A stretch of DNA of 64,000 bases, taken from Streptomyces sp. Je 1-79 (GTDB lineage: Bacteria > Actinomycetota > Actinomycetes > Streptomycetales > Streptomycetaceae). The notes beneath the pieces are model-generated. The model ran no database searches and had not been told where the DNA came from. It saw only the letters and a list, made by a program, of their open reading frames with translations. This document shows, one piece after another, positions 15,982-25,169 of the stretch. Each line of letters opens with the position of its first letter. Position 1 is the stretch's first letter. Made by a program: the position numbers and the translations under genes. The stretch is from positions 1 to 64,000 of the forward strand of contig NZ_JAMGSL010000017.1 of NCBI RefSeq assembly GCF_025195125.1, written 5' to 3'.

Positions 15982-17427
15982 ATGTCCAGGGAGCAACGCG
16001 GGCCGAACGAAAAGCTCGGCACGGTTCTCGCCCTCGCGGGAATCAGCAACGCCGGCCTCGCCCGGCGCGTCAACGACCTCGGCGCGCAGCGCGGTCTGAC
16101 GCTTCGCTACGACAAGACGTCGGTGGCCCGGTGGGTGTCGAAGGGCATGGTGCCGCAGGGCGCGGCCCCGCATCTGATCGCCGCCGCGATCGGCCAGAAG
16201 CTCGGCCGCCCCGTGCCGCTGCACGAGATCGGGCTCGCGGACGCCGACCCCGCGCCCGAAGTCGGTCTCGCCTTCCCGCGCGACGTCGGCGAGGCGGTCC
16301 GCTCGGCGACCGAGCTGTACCGACTGGATCTCGCGGGCCGCAGGGCCGGAGGCGGCGGGATATGGCAGTCCCTGGCCGGATCCTTCGCCGTGAGCGCGTA
16401 CGCGACCCCCGCCTCCCGCTGGCTGATAACGCCCGCCGACTCCTCCGTGGAGCGTGTGCTGGGCCCCGTCGAGGGACCGGCGGCCGAGGGGCCGGAGACC
16501 GGTCCCCACGCGCGCGTGGGCCACAGCGACGTCGCCAAGCTCCGCGAGGCCGCCGAGGACGCGCGCCGTTGGGACTCCAAGTACGGCGGCGGCGACTGGC
16601 GTTCCTCCATGGTCCCCGAGTGCTTACGCGTCGACGCCGCGCCCCTGCTGCTCGCCTCGTACTCCGACGAGGTCGGCCGGGCCCTGTTCGGCGCGACCGC
16701 CGAGCTGACCCGGCTGGCCGGCTGGATGGCCTTCGACACCGGTCAGCAGGAGGCCGCCCAGCGCTACTACATCCAGGCGCTGCGCCTGGCCCGCGCCGCC
16801 GCCGACGTGCCCCTCGGCGGCTACGTCCTCGCCTCCATGTCGCTCCAGGCCACCTACCGGGGCTTCGCCGACGAGGGCGTGGACCTCGCCCAGGCCGCCC
16901 TGGAGCGCAACCGCGGGCTCGCCACCGCCCGCACGATGTCCTTCTTCCGGCTCGTCGAGGCCAGGGCGCACGCGAAGGCAGGCGACGGCAGCGCCGCCGC
17001 GGCGGCGCTGAAGGCGGCCGAGGGCTGGCTGGAGCGCTCGCGGGAGGGCGACGCCGACCCGACGTGGCTGGGCTTCTACTCGTACGACCGGTTCTGCGCG
17101 GACGCCGCCGAGTGCTACCGCGATCTGAAGGCGCCCCTCCAGGTGCGCCGCTTCACCGAGCAGGCGCTGTCCCGGCCCACGGAGGAGTTCGTCCGCTCGC
17201 ACGGGCTGCGGCTCGTCGTGTCGGCCGTCGCGGAGCTGGAATCGGGCAATCTGGACGCGGCCTGCGCGGCCGGCACGCGCGCGGTGGAGGTGGCGGGCCG
17301 GATCTCGTCCGCCCGCACCACCGAGTACGTACGGGATCTTCTGCACCGCCTCGAACCGTACGGGGACGAGCCGAGGGTCATGGAGCTGCGGGAGCGGGCG
17401 CGGCCCCTCCTGATGGCCCCGGCGTGA
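15982..17427 (+). CDS. Sporulation-associated TPR regulator (NsdA-like), contains a TTA codon
   Basis: 481 aa from ATG 15982 (GAGGGGTGG upstream). The N terminus is helix-turn-helix-like: [20 protein letters not shown] and [20 protein letters not shown]. The remainder is TPR-like helical repeats ([40 protein letters not shown]). It resembles the Streptomyces sporulation-associated proteins related to NsdA, a negative regulator of differentiation and antibiotic production; the locus matches recalled SCO4114. Leu in ECLRVD is a TTA codon at 16624-16626, so translation should depend on the bldA tRNA. Molecular role is inferred from family only. Confidence 0.75.
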   Translation: MSREQRGPNEKLGTVLALAGISNAGLARRVNDLGAQRGLTLRYDKTSVARWVSKGMVPQGAAPHLIAAAIGQKLGRPVPLHEIGLADADPAPEVGLAFPRDVGEAVRSATELYRLDLAGRRAGGGGIWQSLAGSFAVSAYATPASRWLITPADSSVERVLGPVEGPAAEGPETGPHARVGHSDVAKLREAAEDARRWDSKYGGGDWRSSMVPECLRVDAAPLLLASYSDEVGRALFGATAELTRLAGWMAFDTGQQEAAQRYYIQALRLARAAADVPLGGYVLASMSLQATYRGFADEGVDLAQAALERNRGLATARTMSFFRLVEARAHAKAGDGSAAAAALKAAEGWLERSREGDADPTWLGFYSYDRFCADAAECYRDLKAPLQVRRFTEQALSRPTEEFVRSHGLRLVVSAVAELESGNLDAACAAGTRAVEVAGRISSARTTEYVRDLLHRLEPYGDEPRVMELRERARPLLMAPA

Positions 17428-17496
17428 CGCGTGTCCCACGGGGTTTAACGGCTTTGTCAGTGGGCCAGTGCACTATCGGGGTGGGAGGTGGTGCAG

Positions 17497-18693
17497 GTGT
17501 CCACGCACGACGTCGACTGCGACGTGCTCGTGATCGGCGGCGGAATCGTCGGTCTGTCGACGGCGTACGCCCTGACCCGCGCCGCCCCCGGCACGCGCGT
17601 GACGGTCCTGGAGAAGGAGCCCGGCCCGGCCCGCCACCAGACCGGGCGGAACAGCGGAGTGATCCACAGCGGGATCTACTACCGGCCCGGCTCCCTGAAG
17701 GCCCGGTTCGCGGTCGCCGGAGCGGCCGAGATGGTCAAGTTCTGCGCGGAGTACGGCCTGCCGTACGAGGTCACCGGCAAGCTGATCGTCGCCACCGGCC
17801 GGGACGAGCTGACCCGGCTCCACGCGCTCGTGCAGCGAGGCCGGGAGAACGGCATCCCCGTGCGGGAGCTCGGGCCCGCGCAGATCACCGCGTACGAACC
17901 GAACGTACGGGGCCTCGCCGCGATCCATGTCGGCACGACCGGGATCTGCGACTACGGAGCGGTGGCGGCGCAGCTCGCCGAGGCCTCCGGCGCGCGGATC
18001 CTGTACGGCTCCGCGGTCACCGCGGTCGACCGGCGCCCCTGGGGCGTCGCCGTCCGCACGGCGGCCGGGACGGTGGTGCGCGGACGGGTCCTGGTGAACT
18101 GCGCGGGGCTGCACTGCGACCGGGTGGCCCGGCTCGCCGGTGACGATCCCGGGATGCGGATCGTGCCCTTCCGGGGCGAGTACTACGAGCTGGCGGACCC
18201 CTCGCTGATCCACGGACTGGTGTACCCGGTCCCTGACCCGGCCTTCCCCTTCCTGGGGGTCCATCTCACGCGGGGCGTCGACGGCGGCGTGCACGTGGGA
18301 CCGAACGCGGTGCCGGCCCTGGCCCGGGAGGGATACGACTGGTCGGTCGTCCGGCCCGGCGAGCTGGCGGGGACGCTGGCGTGGCCCGGTTCGTGGCAGA
18401 TCGCCCGGGAGCATTGGCGGTACGGAGCGGGTGAGCTGCGCCGGTCGCTATCGAAGCGGGCCTTCACGGAGGCGGTGCGCAGGCTGCTCCCCGCCGTGGA
18501 GGAAACGGATCTGCGCCGGGCCCCGGCGGGGGTGCGGGCGCAGGCGGTGCTGCGGGACGGGACGCTCGTGGACGACTTCCTGATCCGCGAGGCGCCCCGG
18601 ACGGTCCACGTCCTGAACGCTCCGAGCCCGGCGGCGACGGCGAGCCTCCCGATCGGGCGCGAGGTCGCGTCCAGGGCCCTGGCTCTGCTGTAG
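17497..18693 (+). CDS. lhgO: L-2-hydroxyglutarate oxidase (LhgO family)
   Basis: 398 aa. FAD-dependent oxidase or dehydrogenase of the DAO fold converting L-2-hydroxyglutarate to 2-oxoglutarate, a repair reaction for promiscuous malate dehydrogenase products. The N terminus has the dinucleotide motif VLVIGGGIVGLSTAYAL, followed by HQTGRNSGVIHSGIYY, the conserved flavin-adjacent segment of this subfamily, and a C-terminal VRAQAVLRDGTLVDDFLI. Start taken at GTG 17497, eight bases after GGGAGG; the upstream GTGs at 17488 and 17491 overlap that site. Confidence 0.88.
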   Translation: MSTHDVDCDVLVIGGGIVGLSTAYALTRAAPGTRVTVLEKEPGPARHQTGRNSGVIHSGIYYRPGSLKARFAVAGAAEMVKFCAEYGLPYEVTGKLIVATGRDELTRLHALVQRGRENGIPVRELGPAQITAYEPNVRGLAAIHVGTTGICDYGAVAAQLAEASGARILYGSAVTAVDRRPWGVAVRTAAGTVVRGRVLVNCAGLHCDRVARLAGDDPGMRIVPFRGEYYELADPSLIHGLVYPVPDPAFPFLGVHLTRGVDGGVHVGPNAVPALAREGYDWSVVRPGELAGTLAWPGSWQIAREHWRYGAGELRRSLSKRAFTEAVRRLLPAVEETDLRRAPAGVRAQAVLRDGTLVDDFLIREAPRTVHVLNAPSPAATASLPIGREVASRALALL

Positions 18694-18743
18694 CCCGCGG
18701 ACCCTGGGGGTGCCCGCACGGGGCACGTAGAATTGGGCGCATT

Positions 18744-19586
18744 GTGTCTGAGTCTCGTGAAACCGCCACGCATCCCGTCGCCGAGCGCGCCCGGCCCGCC
18801 GAGGCCGCCGTCGAGGCCGCTCCCGCGCGCACCGTCGAGCCCGTCGTCGCCCGGCGGGGCAGCCGGATGTTCGCCGCCGGGGAAGGGCCGCTGCCCGATC
18901 CCGCCGGGTCGCACCACGAGCGGCGGATCCGCAGCTTCCAGCCCCGCCGCAGCCGCGTCACCGCGGGTCAGGCCGAGGCGATGCTCAAGCGGTGGCCCGA
19001 CTGGGGTCTCGACATCGACGGCAAGCGGATCCTGGACCTGAACGAGATGTTCGGCGGTCTGCCCGTCGTCCTGGAGATCGGCTTCGGCATGGGCGAGGCC
19101 ACGGCGCAGATGGCCGCCGCCGACCCCGGCACCGGCATCCTCGCCGTCGACGTCCACACCCCCGGCCAGGGCAATCTCCTCGGTCTCGCCGACCGGGGCG
19201 GCATGGAGAACGTCCGGGTCGCCAACGGCGACGCGATCATCCTGCTCCGCGAGATGCTCACCGCCGACGCCCTCGACGGCTGCCGCGTCTACTTCCCGGA
19301 TCCCTGGCCCAAGAAGCGCCACCACAAGCGGCGCCTGATCCAGCCCGAGTTCCTGACGCTGCTCGCGACGCGGATGAAGCCCGGCGCCGTCCTGCACTGC
19401 GCCACGGACTGGGAGGAGTACGCCGAGCAGATGCTCGAGGTCCTCTCCGCCCACCCCGACTTCGAGAACACCCGGCCCGACGGCGGCTACGCGCCGCGCC
19501 CGTCCTTCCGCCCCCTCACCCGCTTCGAGGGGCAGGGCCTGGACAAGGGCCACCTCGTCCACGACCTGCTCTTCCACAGGAAGTAG
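18744..19586 (+). CDS. trmB: tRNA (guanine-N7-)-methyltransferase TrmB
   Basis: 280 aa from GTG 18744. It methylates G46 in the variable loop of tRNAs using SAM. After an Ala/Pro-rich N-terminal extension of about 60 residues comes the SAM-binding LEIGFGMGEATAQMAA, then DVHTPGQGNLLGL and the family signature VYFPDPWPKKRHHKRRL. The C terminus TRFEGQGLDKGHLVHDL matches the conserved TrmB end. The N-terminal extension is typical of Streptomyces homologues. Confidence 0.95.
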   Translation: MSESRETATHPVAERARPAEAAVEAAPARTVEPVVARRGSRMFAAGEGPLPDPAGSHHERRIRSFQPRRSRVTAGQAEAMLKRWPDWGLDIDGKRILDLNEMFGGLPVVLEIGFGMGEATAQMAAADPGTGILAVDVHTPGQGNLLGLADRGGMENVRVANGDAIILLREMLTADALDGCRVYFPDPWPKKRHHKRRLIQPEFLTLLATRMKPGAVLHCATDWEEYAEQMLEVLSAHPDFENTRPDGGYAPRPSFRPLTRFEGQGLDKGHLVHDLLFHRK

Positions 19587-19664
19587 CCCCCGTTCTCCAC
19601 AGGAAGCGACAGAAGACCGGGAACTCCGTCGCGGGTGTCAGTCCGGCTGGTTAGGGTCGATCAC

Positions 19665-20981
19665 GTGTCTAACCGCGTCCCCGTCCCCACCCGGGACACC
19701 GAGGAGCCGGCCTTCCCGGCCGTTCCGGACCGCGCCCAGTGGCGCTACAGGCCTCGTCGCGCCTTCTGGCGCAGCAAGGTGGTCCGGGCCGTCGCCGTGA
19801 TCACCGTGCTCGCGATCTGCGCGCTCGTGATCCTGGCGATCGTGCGGGAGCAGACCGGCACGGAGGGCTTCCTCGTCGGGCTCGCGCTGGCCGTCCTGCC
19901 CGTCCCGCTGCTGCTGGCGGCCTTCCGCTGGCTGGACCGGGTCGAGCCGGGGCCATGGCGGAATCTGATCTTCGCCTTCGTCTGGGGCGCGTTCGCGGCC
20001 ACGCTCGTCGCGATCCTGGCCAACTCCTTCGCGGTCCGCTGGATAGCGACCGCCACCGCCGACCCGGCCTCCGCGGACACCCTCGGTGCCACGGTCGTCG
20101 CGCCGGTCGTCGAGGAGAGCGCCAAGGCCGCGGCGATCCTGCTGATCTTCCTCTTCCGCAGACGGCACTTCACCGGCCTCGTCGACGGGGTCGTGGTCGC
20201 CGGTTTCACCGCCACGGGTTTCGCCTTCACCGAGAACATCCTCTACCTCGGCAACGCGTTCGGCGAGGACCAGGAGTTCGGTGCGGACGGCCTCGGCTCG
20301 GTGACCGCGGGCACGTTCTTCGTACGGATCGTGATGTCGCCGTTCGCGCATCCGCTCTTCACGGTCTTCACCGGCCTCGGCTTCGCCTTCGCGGCCCTCG
20401 CCACCTCCCGGCGGCGGTTCCTGCGGCTGCGCCGGACGCTGCTGCCCCTCGCCGGGCTGATCCTCGCCATGGCCATGCACGCCACGTGGAACGGCTCCGC
20501 GACCGTCCTCGGGCCGCTCGGCTTCATCCTGGTCTACGGCATGTTCATGGTGCCCGCCTTCGGCCTGCTGACCTGGCTGGCGATATGGAGCAGACAGCGG
20601 GAGCTGCGGACGATATCCGGGCAGCTCCCGGCGTACGCGGCGGCCGGCTGGCTCTCGCCCGCCGAGCCGCTCGCGCTCTCCTCGATGCGGGCCCGCTCCG
20701 TGGCCCGCGACTTCGCCCGCCGTACGTACGGCAAGCCGGCCGCCGCCGTGGTCGGGGAGTACGAGGCGTTCGCGACGACCCTCGCCTTCCTGCGCCACCG
20801 CGCCCACCGCGGTGCGGCGGGGCCGGACTTCCCGGCGCGCGAGCAGGAGCTGCTCCACCACCTCTGGCAGCGCAAGGAGGTCGCCTCCCCCGCGCTGACC
20901 TACGCGGCGCGGGCGACGGGCCGGGCGTGGGCGCCGCCGCAGTACCTCGACTACGGCGGCTACAACCCGTACAGAAGCTGA
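19665..20981 (+). CDS. PrsW-family intramembrane metalloprotease
   Basis: About 438 aa, polytopic. PrsW proteases cut anti-sigma factors in response to envelope stress. Family motifs are present within membrane helices: VVEESAKAAAI (EExxK), FTATGFAFTENILYLG, a histidine pair region SPFAHPLFTVFTGLGFAF and MAMHATWNGS. The first helix is near residue 40 (AVAVITVLAICALVILAI) after a charged cytoplasmic start. A cytoplasmic C-terminal tail of about 130 residues follows. Start at GTG 19665; a GTG at 19635 is possible. It lies 79 bp after trmB and may share its transcript. Confidence 0.85.
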   Translation: MSNRVPVPTRDTEEPAFPAVPDRAQWRYRPRRAFWRSKVVRAVAVITVLAICALVILAIVREQTGTEGFLVGLALAVLPVPLLLAAFRWLDRVEPGPWRNLIFAFVWGAFAATLVAILANSFAVRWIATATADPASADTLGATVVAPVVEESAKAAAILLIFLFRRRHFTGLVDGVVVAGFTATGFAFTENILYLGNAFGEDQEFGADGLGSVTAGTFFVRIVMSPFAHPLFTVFTGLGFAFAALATSRRRFLRLRRTLLPLAGLILAMAMHATWNGSATVLGPLGFILVYGMFMVPAFGLLTWLAIWSRQRELRTISGQLPAYAAAGWLSPAEPLALSSMRARSVARDFARRTYGKPAAAVVGEYEAFATTLAFLRHRAHRGAAGPDFPAREQELLHHLWQRKEVASPALTYAARATGRAWAPPQYLDYGGYNPYRS

Positions 20982-21083
20982 GACCACCCGACGACCACCC
21001 GCCCCCAGCCGGTCGTCCGGCCGGGCCGGAGACGGGCCCGACCAGCCGGGAGCCGACGCCCGGTCAGCCGGGTCGCCGCGCGG

Positions 21084-22031
21084 TCAGGCTGCGGAAGCCT
21101 CCGTCAGGAGGGTCAGCTCGGGCTCGGTCAGCCGTAGGTCCGCTACGGCGACGAGGGCCGGGAGCTGCTCGACCGTACGGGCCGAGGCGATCGGCGCGGC
21201 CACGGTCGGACGGGACGCGAGCCAGGCCAGGGCGACGGTGGCGACCTCCGCGCCGTGCGCCTCGGCCACCGTGTCGAGCGCTGCCAGGATCCGCCGGCCC
21301 CGCTCGGTCTCCGCGTGTCCGGCGGCGCCCTCGGCGCGGACGCTGTCGACGGTCTTCCCGGCGCGGTACTTGCCCGTGAGGAAGCCGGACGCCAGCGCGA
21401 AGTACGGGACGGCGGCGAGCCCGGCCCGCTCGGTGGTGGCCATGAGGTCGCCCTCGTAGGTGTCGCGCGAGAGCAGGTTGTAGTGCGGCTGCAGGGCGAC
21501 GTAGCGGGCGAGCCCCTCGGCCTCGGCGAAGTCGAGGGAGGCCTGGAGCCGCTCGGGCGAGATGTTGGAGGCGGCGACGGCCCGCACCTTGCCGTCCCGC
21601 ACCAGCCGGTCGAGCGCGGTGACGATCTCCTCGACCGGGACGGACGGGTCGTCGAAGTGCGTGTAGTACAGGTCGATGTAGTCGGTGCCGAGCCGGCGCA
21701 GCGACTCCTCCACCGCGGCCTTGATGGTGGTCTCCGACAGGCCCTTGTACCGGGGGTGGGCGCCGACCTTGGTGGCGACGACGACGTCGGAGCGGTTGCC
21801 CCGGGTGGCCAGCCACTTGCCGATGAGCGTCTCGGACTCTCCACCCTGGTTGCCCTCGGCCCAGTGCGAGTACATGTCGGCGGTGTCGACGAAGTTCCCG
21901 CCCGCGGCGGTGTAGGCGTCGAGGACGGCGAAGGACTGTTCCTGGTCGGCGGACCAGCCGAAGACGTTTCCGCCCAGCGCGAGGGGGAAGACGTGCAGGT
22001 CGGAGCTGCCCAGCGGGCGAAGAGAGGTCAT
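21084..22031 (-). CDS. Aldo/keto reductase
   Basis: 315 aa, NADPH-dependent oxidoreductase of the (beta/alpha)8 AKR fold. The catalytic tetrad is visible: Asp and Tyr in FVDTADMYSHW, Lys in VVVATKVG and His in LYYTHFDDP. The C-terminal coenzyme site has APIASARTVEQL. Start at ATG 22031 (MTSLRPLGSSDL); a GTG five codons upstream at 22046 is an alternative, and neither has a good ribosome site. A 12-bp palindrome CACGCATGCGTG (22044-22055) overlaps the upstream edge. Confidence 0.9.
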   Translation of the reverse strand: MTSLRPLGSSDLHVFPLALGGNVFGWSADQEQSFAVLDAYTAAGGNFVDTADMYSHWAEGNQGGESETLIGKWLATRGNRSDVVVATKVGAHPRYKGLSETTIKAAVEESLRRLGTDYIDLYYTHFDDPSVPVEEIVTALDRLVRDGKVRAVAASNISPERLQASLDFAEAEGLARYVALQPHYNLLSRDTYEGDLMATTERAGLAAVPYFALASGFLTGKYRAGKTVDSVRAEGAAGHAETERGRRILAALDTVAEAHGAEVATVALAWLASRPTVAAPIASARTVEQLPALVAVADLRLTEPELTLLTEASAA

Positions 22032-22113
22032 AGGAGGCTCAACCACGCATGCGTGAACGGGTATTCCGGCAGCCCTGGCGTCGGGGGGGTGCCACCAGGA
22101 CCGCCGGGGTCAG

Positions 22114-22210
22114 GACGTCAGACCGAGAGGCCGACGTCCTGACGAGAGGCCGGCGTCCTGACCGAGAGACCGGCGTCCTGACCGAGAGGCCGAGGTCAGA
22201 CCGAGAGACC
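22114..22210. repeat. 20-bp direct repeat array (five copies)
   Basis: Five imperfect units of the form GGCGTCCTGACCGAGAGGCC occur in succession between the aldo/keto reductase start and the end of the M23 peptidase gene. The last unit overlaps the peptidase stop codon (TGA at 22196-22198) and encodes its terminal SV. Minus-strand transcripts of both genes cross it. Role unknown. Confidence 0.75.
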
Positions 22211-23275
22211 CTTGCTCGCCAGCCAGGCCGCCGGGTCGATGCCGTCGCCGCCCGGGGTGTGGACCTCCAGGTGGAGGTGCGGGCCGGTCACGTTGCCGGT
22301 CGCGCCCACGCGGCCGATCGTGTCGCCGGTGCCCACGGACTGGCCGACACCGGCCGTCATCGAGGACAGGTGGCAGTACCAGACCTCCGTACCGTCCTCC
22401 AGCTCCAGGACGATCCGGTAGCCGTACGAGCCGGACCAGCCCGCCGACTTGATGGTGCCACCGTGCACCGCCTTGACCGGGGTGCCGGTCGGCGCCGCGA
22501 AGTCGAGGCCGGTGTGGTGCCCGGAGGACCACATGGAGCCGGCCTGGCCGTACGTGGAGGTGAGGGTGTACGAGGACGTGGGCAGCGAGTAGCTCGCGGC
22601 GAGCTTCGCCAGGCGCTCCGCCTCGGCCTTCGCCGCGGCGGCCTCCTCGGCCTTCCGCTTCTCCTCGGCCGCCGCCTTCTCCGCGGCGTCCGCCTTTGCC
22701 GCGGCCTCGGAGGCGGCCTTCTCGGCGGCCGCCGTCTCCGCCGCGGCCTTCTTCTCGGCGTCGGCGGAGGCCTGCTGCTGCTCGGCCTGCTGAAGGATGC
22801 GGGCGCGCAGCGCCTCGCCGGCGTCCGCCGCGGAGGCGGCGCCCTCGGTCTTCTCGGCCGTGTCGGCCGGCAGGGCGAGGGTGGCCGTGAGCGGCTGCGG
22901 GTTGGTCGTCGCGGAGTCCGCGCCGTCGTCGTCGGAGATGAACCCGCCGACGCCGGGGAGCTCGGAGGCGTCCGGAAGGTTGAGGTCGGGGAGGGATATC
23001 GAGACCGGGGGCTTGTCCTGGGCGGTCGCCATGCCGCCCGCGCCGACGGCCGCGATGACACCGACGCCGAGGACGGTGGAGGAGCGGGCGAAACCGGAGC
23101 GCTGCTTCACGACACGGTGACGGCCGCCCGAACGGGCCTGCTGCCGCAGGGAGTCCTCGGTGGGGTTCCATTCACCCCATGTCGTGGCGTCGTCGTCCGT
23201 CCCGGCGGCGCGCGGAGCGCCGAACGCGTTGAAACCGTCAGAAAGACCCTCGGGAGCAGGGGTGTTGGACGCCAC
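22196..23275 (-). CDS. M23-family cell-wall metallopeptidase with coiled coil
   Basis: 359 aa from GTG 23275 (AAAGGAG upstream). An N-terminal cytoplasmic stretch is followed by an export signal or anchor (about 60-84: STVLGVGVIAAVGAGGMATA), then an acidic linker, a long Ala/Glu/Lys coiled coil (about 145-225) and a C-terminal LytM domain with zinc ligands in HHTGLDFAAPTG and GPHLHLEVH. It should cut peptidoglycan cross-bridges outside the membrane. A ydaO/c-di-AMP riboswitch lies in its leader, the standard control for Streptomyces cell-wall hydrolases. Confidence 0.92.
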   Translation of the reverse strand: MASNTPAPEGLSDGFNAFGAPRAAGTDDDATTWGEWNPTEDSLRQQARSGGRHRVVKQRSGFARSSTVLGVGVIAAVGAGGMATAQDKPPVSISLPDLNLPDASELPGVGGFISDDDGADSATTNPQPLTATLALPADTAEKTEGAASAADAGEALRARILQQAEQQQASADAEKKAAAETAAAEKAASEAAAKADAAEKAAAEEKRKAEEAAAAKAEAERLAKLAASYSLPTSSYTLTSTYGQAGSMWSSGHHTGLDFAAPTGTPVKAVHGGTIKSAGWSGSYGYRIVLELEDGTEVWYCHLSSMTAGVGQSVGTGDTIGRVGATGNVTGPHLHLEVHTPGGDGIDPAAWLASKGLSV

Positions 23276-23297
23276 GGAGGCGTACTCCTTTCCTTCC

Positions 23298-23432
23298 TTC
23301 TCGCCTACCGGGTTAGCTGACGGGTTCGGAGCAGGAAGGTCTCCTACGGGCGGTGCCGCACGGGTGCGACGGGGCCCGATTCACCCCAAGTGGTGGTTCC
23401 CCGGTTCCCTTTCAGGATTCGGCGCGTGCGCG
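23298..23432 (-). promoter_or_regulatory. ydaO-type cyclic di-AMP riboswitch
   Basis: On the minus strand the leader of the M23 gene contains the hallmark blocks in order: GCCGAATCC, GGGAACCGGGGAACCACC, TTGGGGTGAATCGGG and CCGAACCCGTCAGCTAACC followed by GTAGGCG. The closing stem pairs CGCC (23421-23424) with GGCG (23302-23305). Its 3' edge is about 25 nt from the GTG start. In Streptomyces these elements turn off resuscitation and cell-wall hydrolase genes when c-di-AMP is high. Confidence 0.93.
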
Positions 23433-23646
23433 CGGTGCCGTCTCTGACGACGGCTGGGACGACCGCGCTGCGTTATCGAACGTTAATAGACACGAGGGGC
23501 GGATTCCAAGCCGTTCCGCTTGATCATTCCCGGGATTGAGCTGGTACAGCCCGATTTGATCCCGCTTCAGTACGGACCATTGGCGCCACCCCGGAACTGA
23601 TGGTTCGTCATTTGTTATCTCAGCGGTACCTCTCCACTACGGATGG

Positions 23647-24813
23647 TCACGGCACCACGGGCATCGTCCGGCGCCGCTCCGGCTGCCCGGCGGCCGGGCG
23701 GCTCACGGCGAGCAGCGCCATGTCGTCCGTGGAGCCTCCGCCCGTGTAGCGGCGGACGTCGTCCACGAGCGCGTCGAGCAGCTCCTCGGGGCCCGGGAAG
23801 ATCCGTCCGGCGAGCCGCTCGGCCGGATCGTAGAAGGCCCCCGAGGAGTCGCGGGCCTCGGACAGCCCGTCGGTGTAGAGGAGCAGGGTGGCGCCCGGCG
23901 GGTACGGCGCCTCGTCGGCCCGGTCCGGCCAGGCGGCCAGCTCACCCATGCCGAGCGGCAGGGCGGGCTCGGTCGGTTCGAGGTGGGCCAGGCCACCGTC
24001 CGCGTACAGCAGCAGCGGCTCGGGATGGCCGCGGTTCACCACCCGTACGCGCCCGTCCCCGCGCGGGATCTCGGCCAGGACGGCGGTGGTGAAGCCCTCG
24101 AAGGCGTCGAGGCTCGAGCGACGCGTGCCCTCGCGGGCCAGCGCCCGCTCCAGCCGCTGTGCGACGCCTTCGAGCGTCGCCTCCTGCTCGGCCGCCTCCC
24201 GGAAGGCCCCGATCACGATGGCGACCGCCTCGACCGCGTCGAGCCCCTTGCCACGGACGTCCCCGACCACGAGCCGTACCCCGTACGGCGTGTCCTGCAC
24301 GGCGAACATGTCACCGCCGATGAACGCGTCCGCCTGCGCGGCCTCGTAACGGGCCGCCACCTGGAGCCCGCCGATCCGCTCGGCGGGTGTCGGCAGGACG
24401 GCCTTCTGCGCGGTCGCCGCGATCACCCGCGCCGAGGCGAGCCGCTCCCCGCTCCGCCGCACGACCCGGTTGATGAGCAGGGCGAGGGCGGAGACGGTGA
24501 CGACGGTCAGCGTCTCGGTGAGGGACGGGACGTCGAGGGCGGTGTCGTTGTACACATGCAGCCCGACACTGGCGAGGACCGCGGCGATACCGGTGAGCAG
24601 CGTCGTCAGCATCGAGAAGAACGGGGCGGCGATGAGCGGCGCGGCCGAGAACAACGGGGCGGCCGTGTACGAGGGCGGGGTGGCGAGGTCGAAGACGATT
24701 CCGCCGAGGATCACCAGCGGGGGAAGGGCCCTGATGAACCGTCGGGCCCGCTCGGCACGCGACCGCGGGCGCCCGTTCGTCTCACCCCGCACCCCCCACT
24801 GCCCCTGCCCCAC
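23647..24813 (-). CDS. Membrane PP2C-type serine phosphatase (SpoIIE domain)
   Basis: 388 aa from GTG 24813, eight bases after GGAG. Residues about 25-130 hold four or so membrane helices (LPPLVILGGIVFDLATP, LTVVTVSALALLINRVV). The C-terminal two thirds are a PP2C/RsbU domain: GGDMFAVQDTPYGVRLVVGD, VRGKGLDAVEAVAIVIGAF, LLLYTDGLSEARDSSG and STDDMALLAVSR contain the metal-binding Asp residues. Unlike the phosphatase at 2851 it has no PAS or ATPase domain. Probable partner-switch phosphatase sensing the membrane; target unknown. Confidence 0.87.
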   Translation of the reverse strand: MGQGQWGVRGETNGRPRSRAERARRFIRALPPLVILGGIVFDLATPPSYTAAPLFSAAPLIAAPFFSMLTTLLTGIAAVLASVGLHVYNDTALDVPSLTETLTVVTVSALALLINRVVRRSGERLASARVIAATAQKAVLPTPAERIGGLQVAARYEAAQADAFIGGDMFAVQDTPYGVRLVVGDVRGKGLDAVEAVAIVIGAFREAAEQEATLEGVAQRLERALAREGTRRSSLDAFEGFTTAVLAEIPRGDGRVRVVNRGHPEPLLLYADGGLAHLEPTEPALPLGMGELAAWPDRADEAPYPPGATLLLYTDGLSEARDSSGAFYDPAERLAGRIFPGPEELLDALVDDVRRYTGGGSTDDMALLAVSRPAAGQPERRRTMPVVP

Positions 24814-24986
24814 CTGTGCTCTCCTGCCCGGTCCGTACACGGCGACGGACGGTACCGCGCCCTCCCCAGGGTGCCGGGAGCCGCGCCGCATGGCGACCTT
24901 CGCTCCGCCGAGTGGGTGACACCGGCCCTTACACCGGCCCTGTTCGACGTCGCGTGAAGACCGAGCCCGGCGGAGGGCGACACGAC

Positions 24987-25021
24987 GAAGGCCCGGATCC
25001 AGTGAACGGATCCGGGCCTTC
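24987..25021. terminator. Intrinsic hairpin terminator after tRNA-fMet
   Basis: A perfect 14-bp stem (24987-25000 with 25008-25021, GAAGGCCCGGATCC arms) and 7-nt loop. It lies just beyond the 3' end of the minus-strand tRNA and can serve leftward transcripts. Only a weak T run follows. Confidence 0.8.
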
Positions 25022-25034
25022 GTTTGCTACTGAG

Positions 25035-25108
25035 TAGCGGGGACAGGATTTGAACCTGCGACCTCTGGGTTATGAGCCCAGCGAGCTACCGAGCTGCTCC
25101 ACCCCGCG
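25035..25108 (-). tRNA. tRNA-fMet (CAT), initiator
   Basis: A 74-nt cloverleaf. The minus strand begins CGCGGGGTGGAGCAGCTCGG, has anticodon loop CTCATAA and T arm GTTCAAATC. The first acceptor pair is the C1/T72 mismatch that marks initiator tRNAs, and three G-C pairs precede the anticodon loop (GGGCTCATAACCC). CCA is not encoded. Confidence 0.95.
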
Positions 25109-25169
25109 TCGGTGAATATGACCTTACGGCATGGGGCGCCGATCCCCTAATCGCATTCCCGGCACCGGC

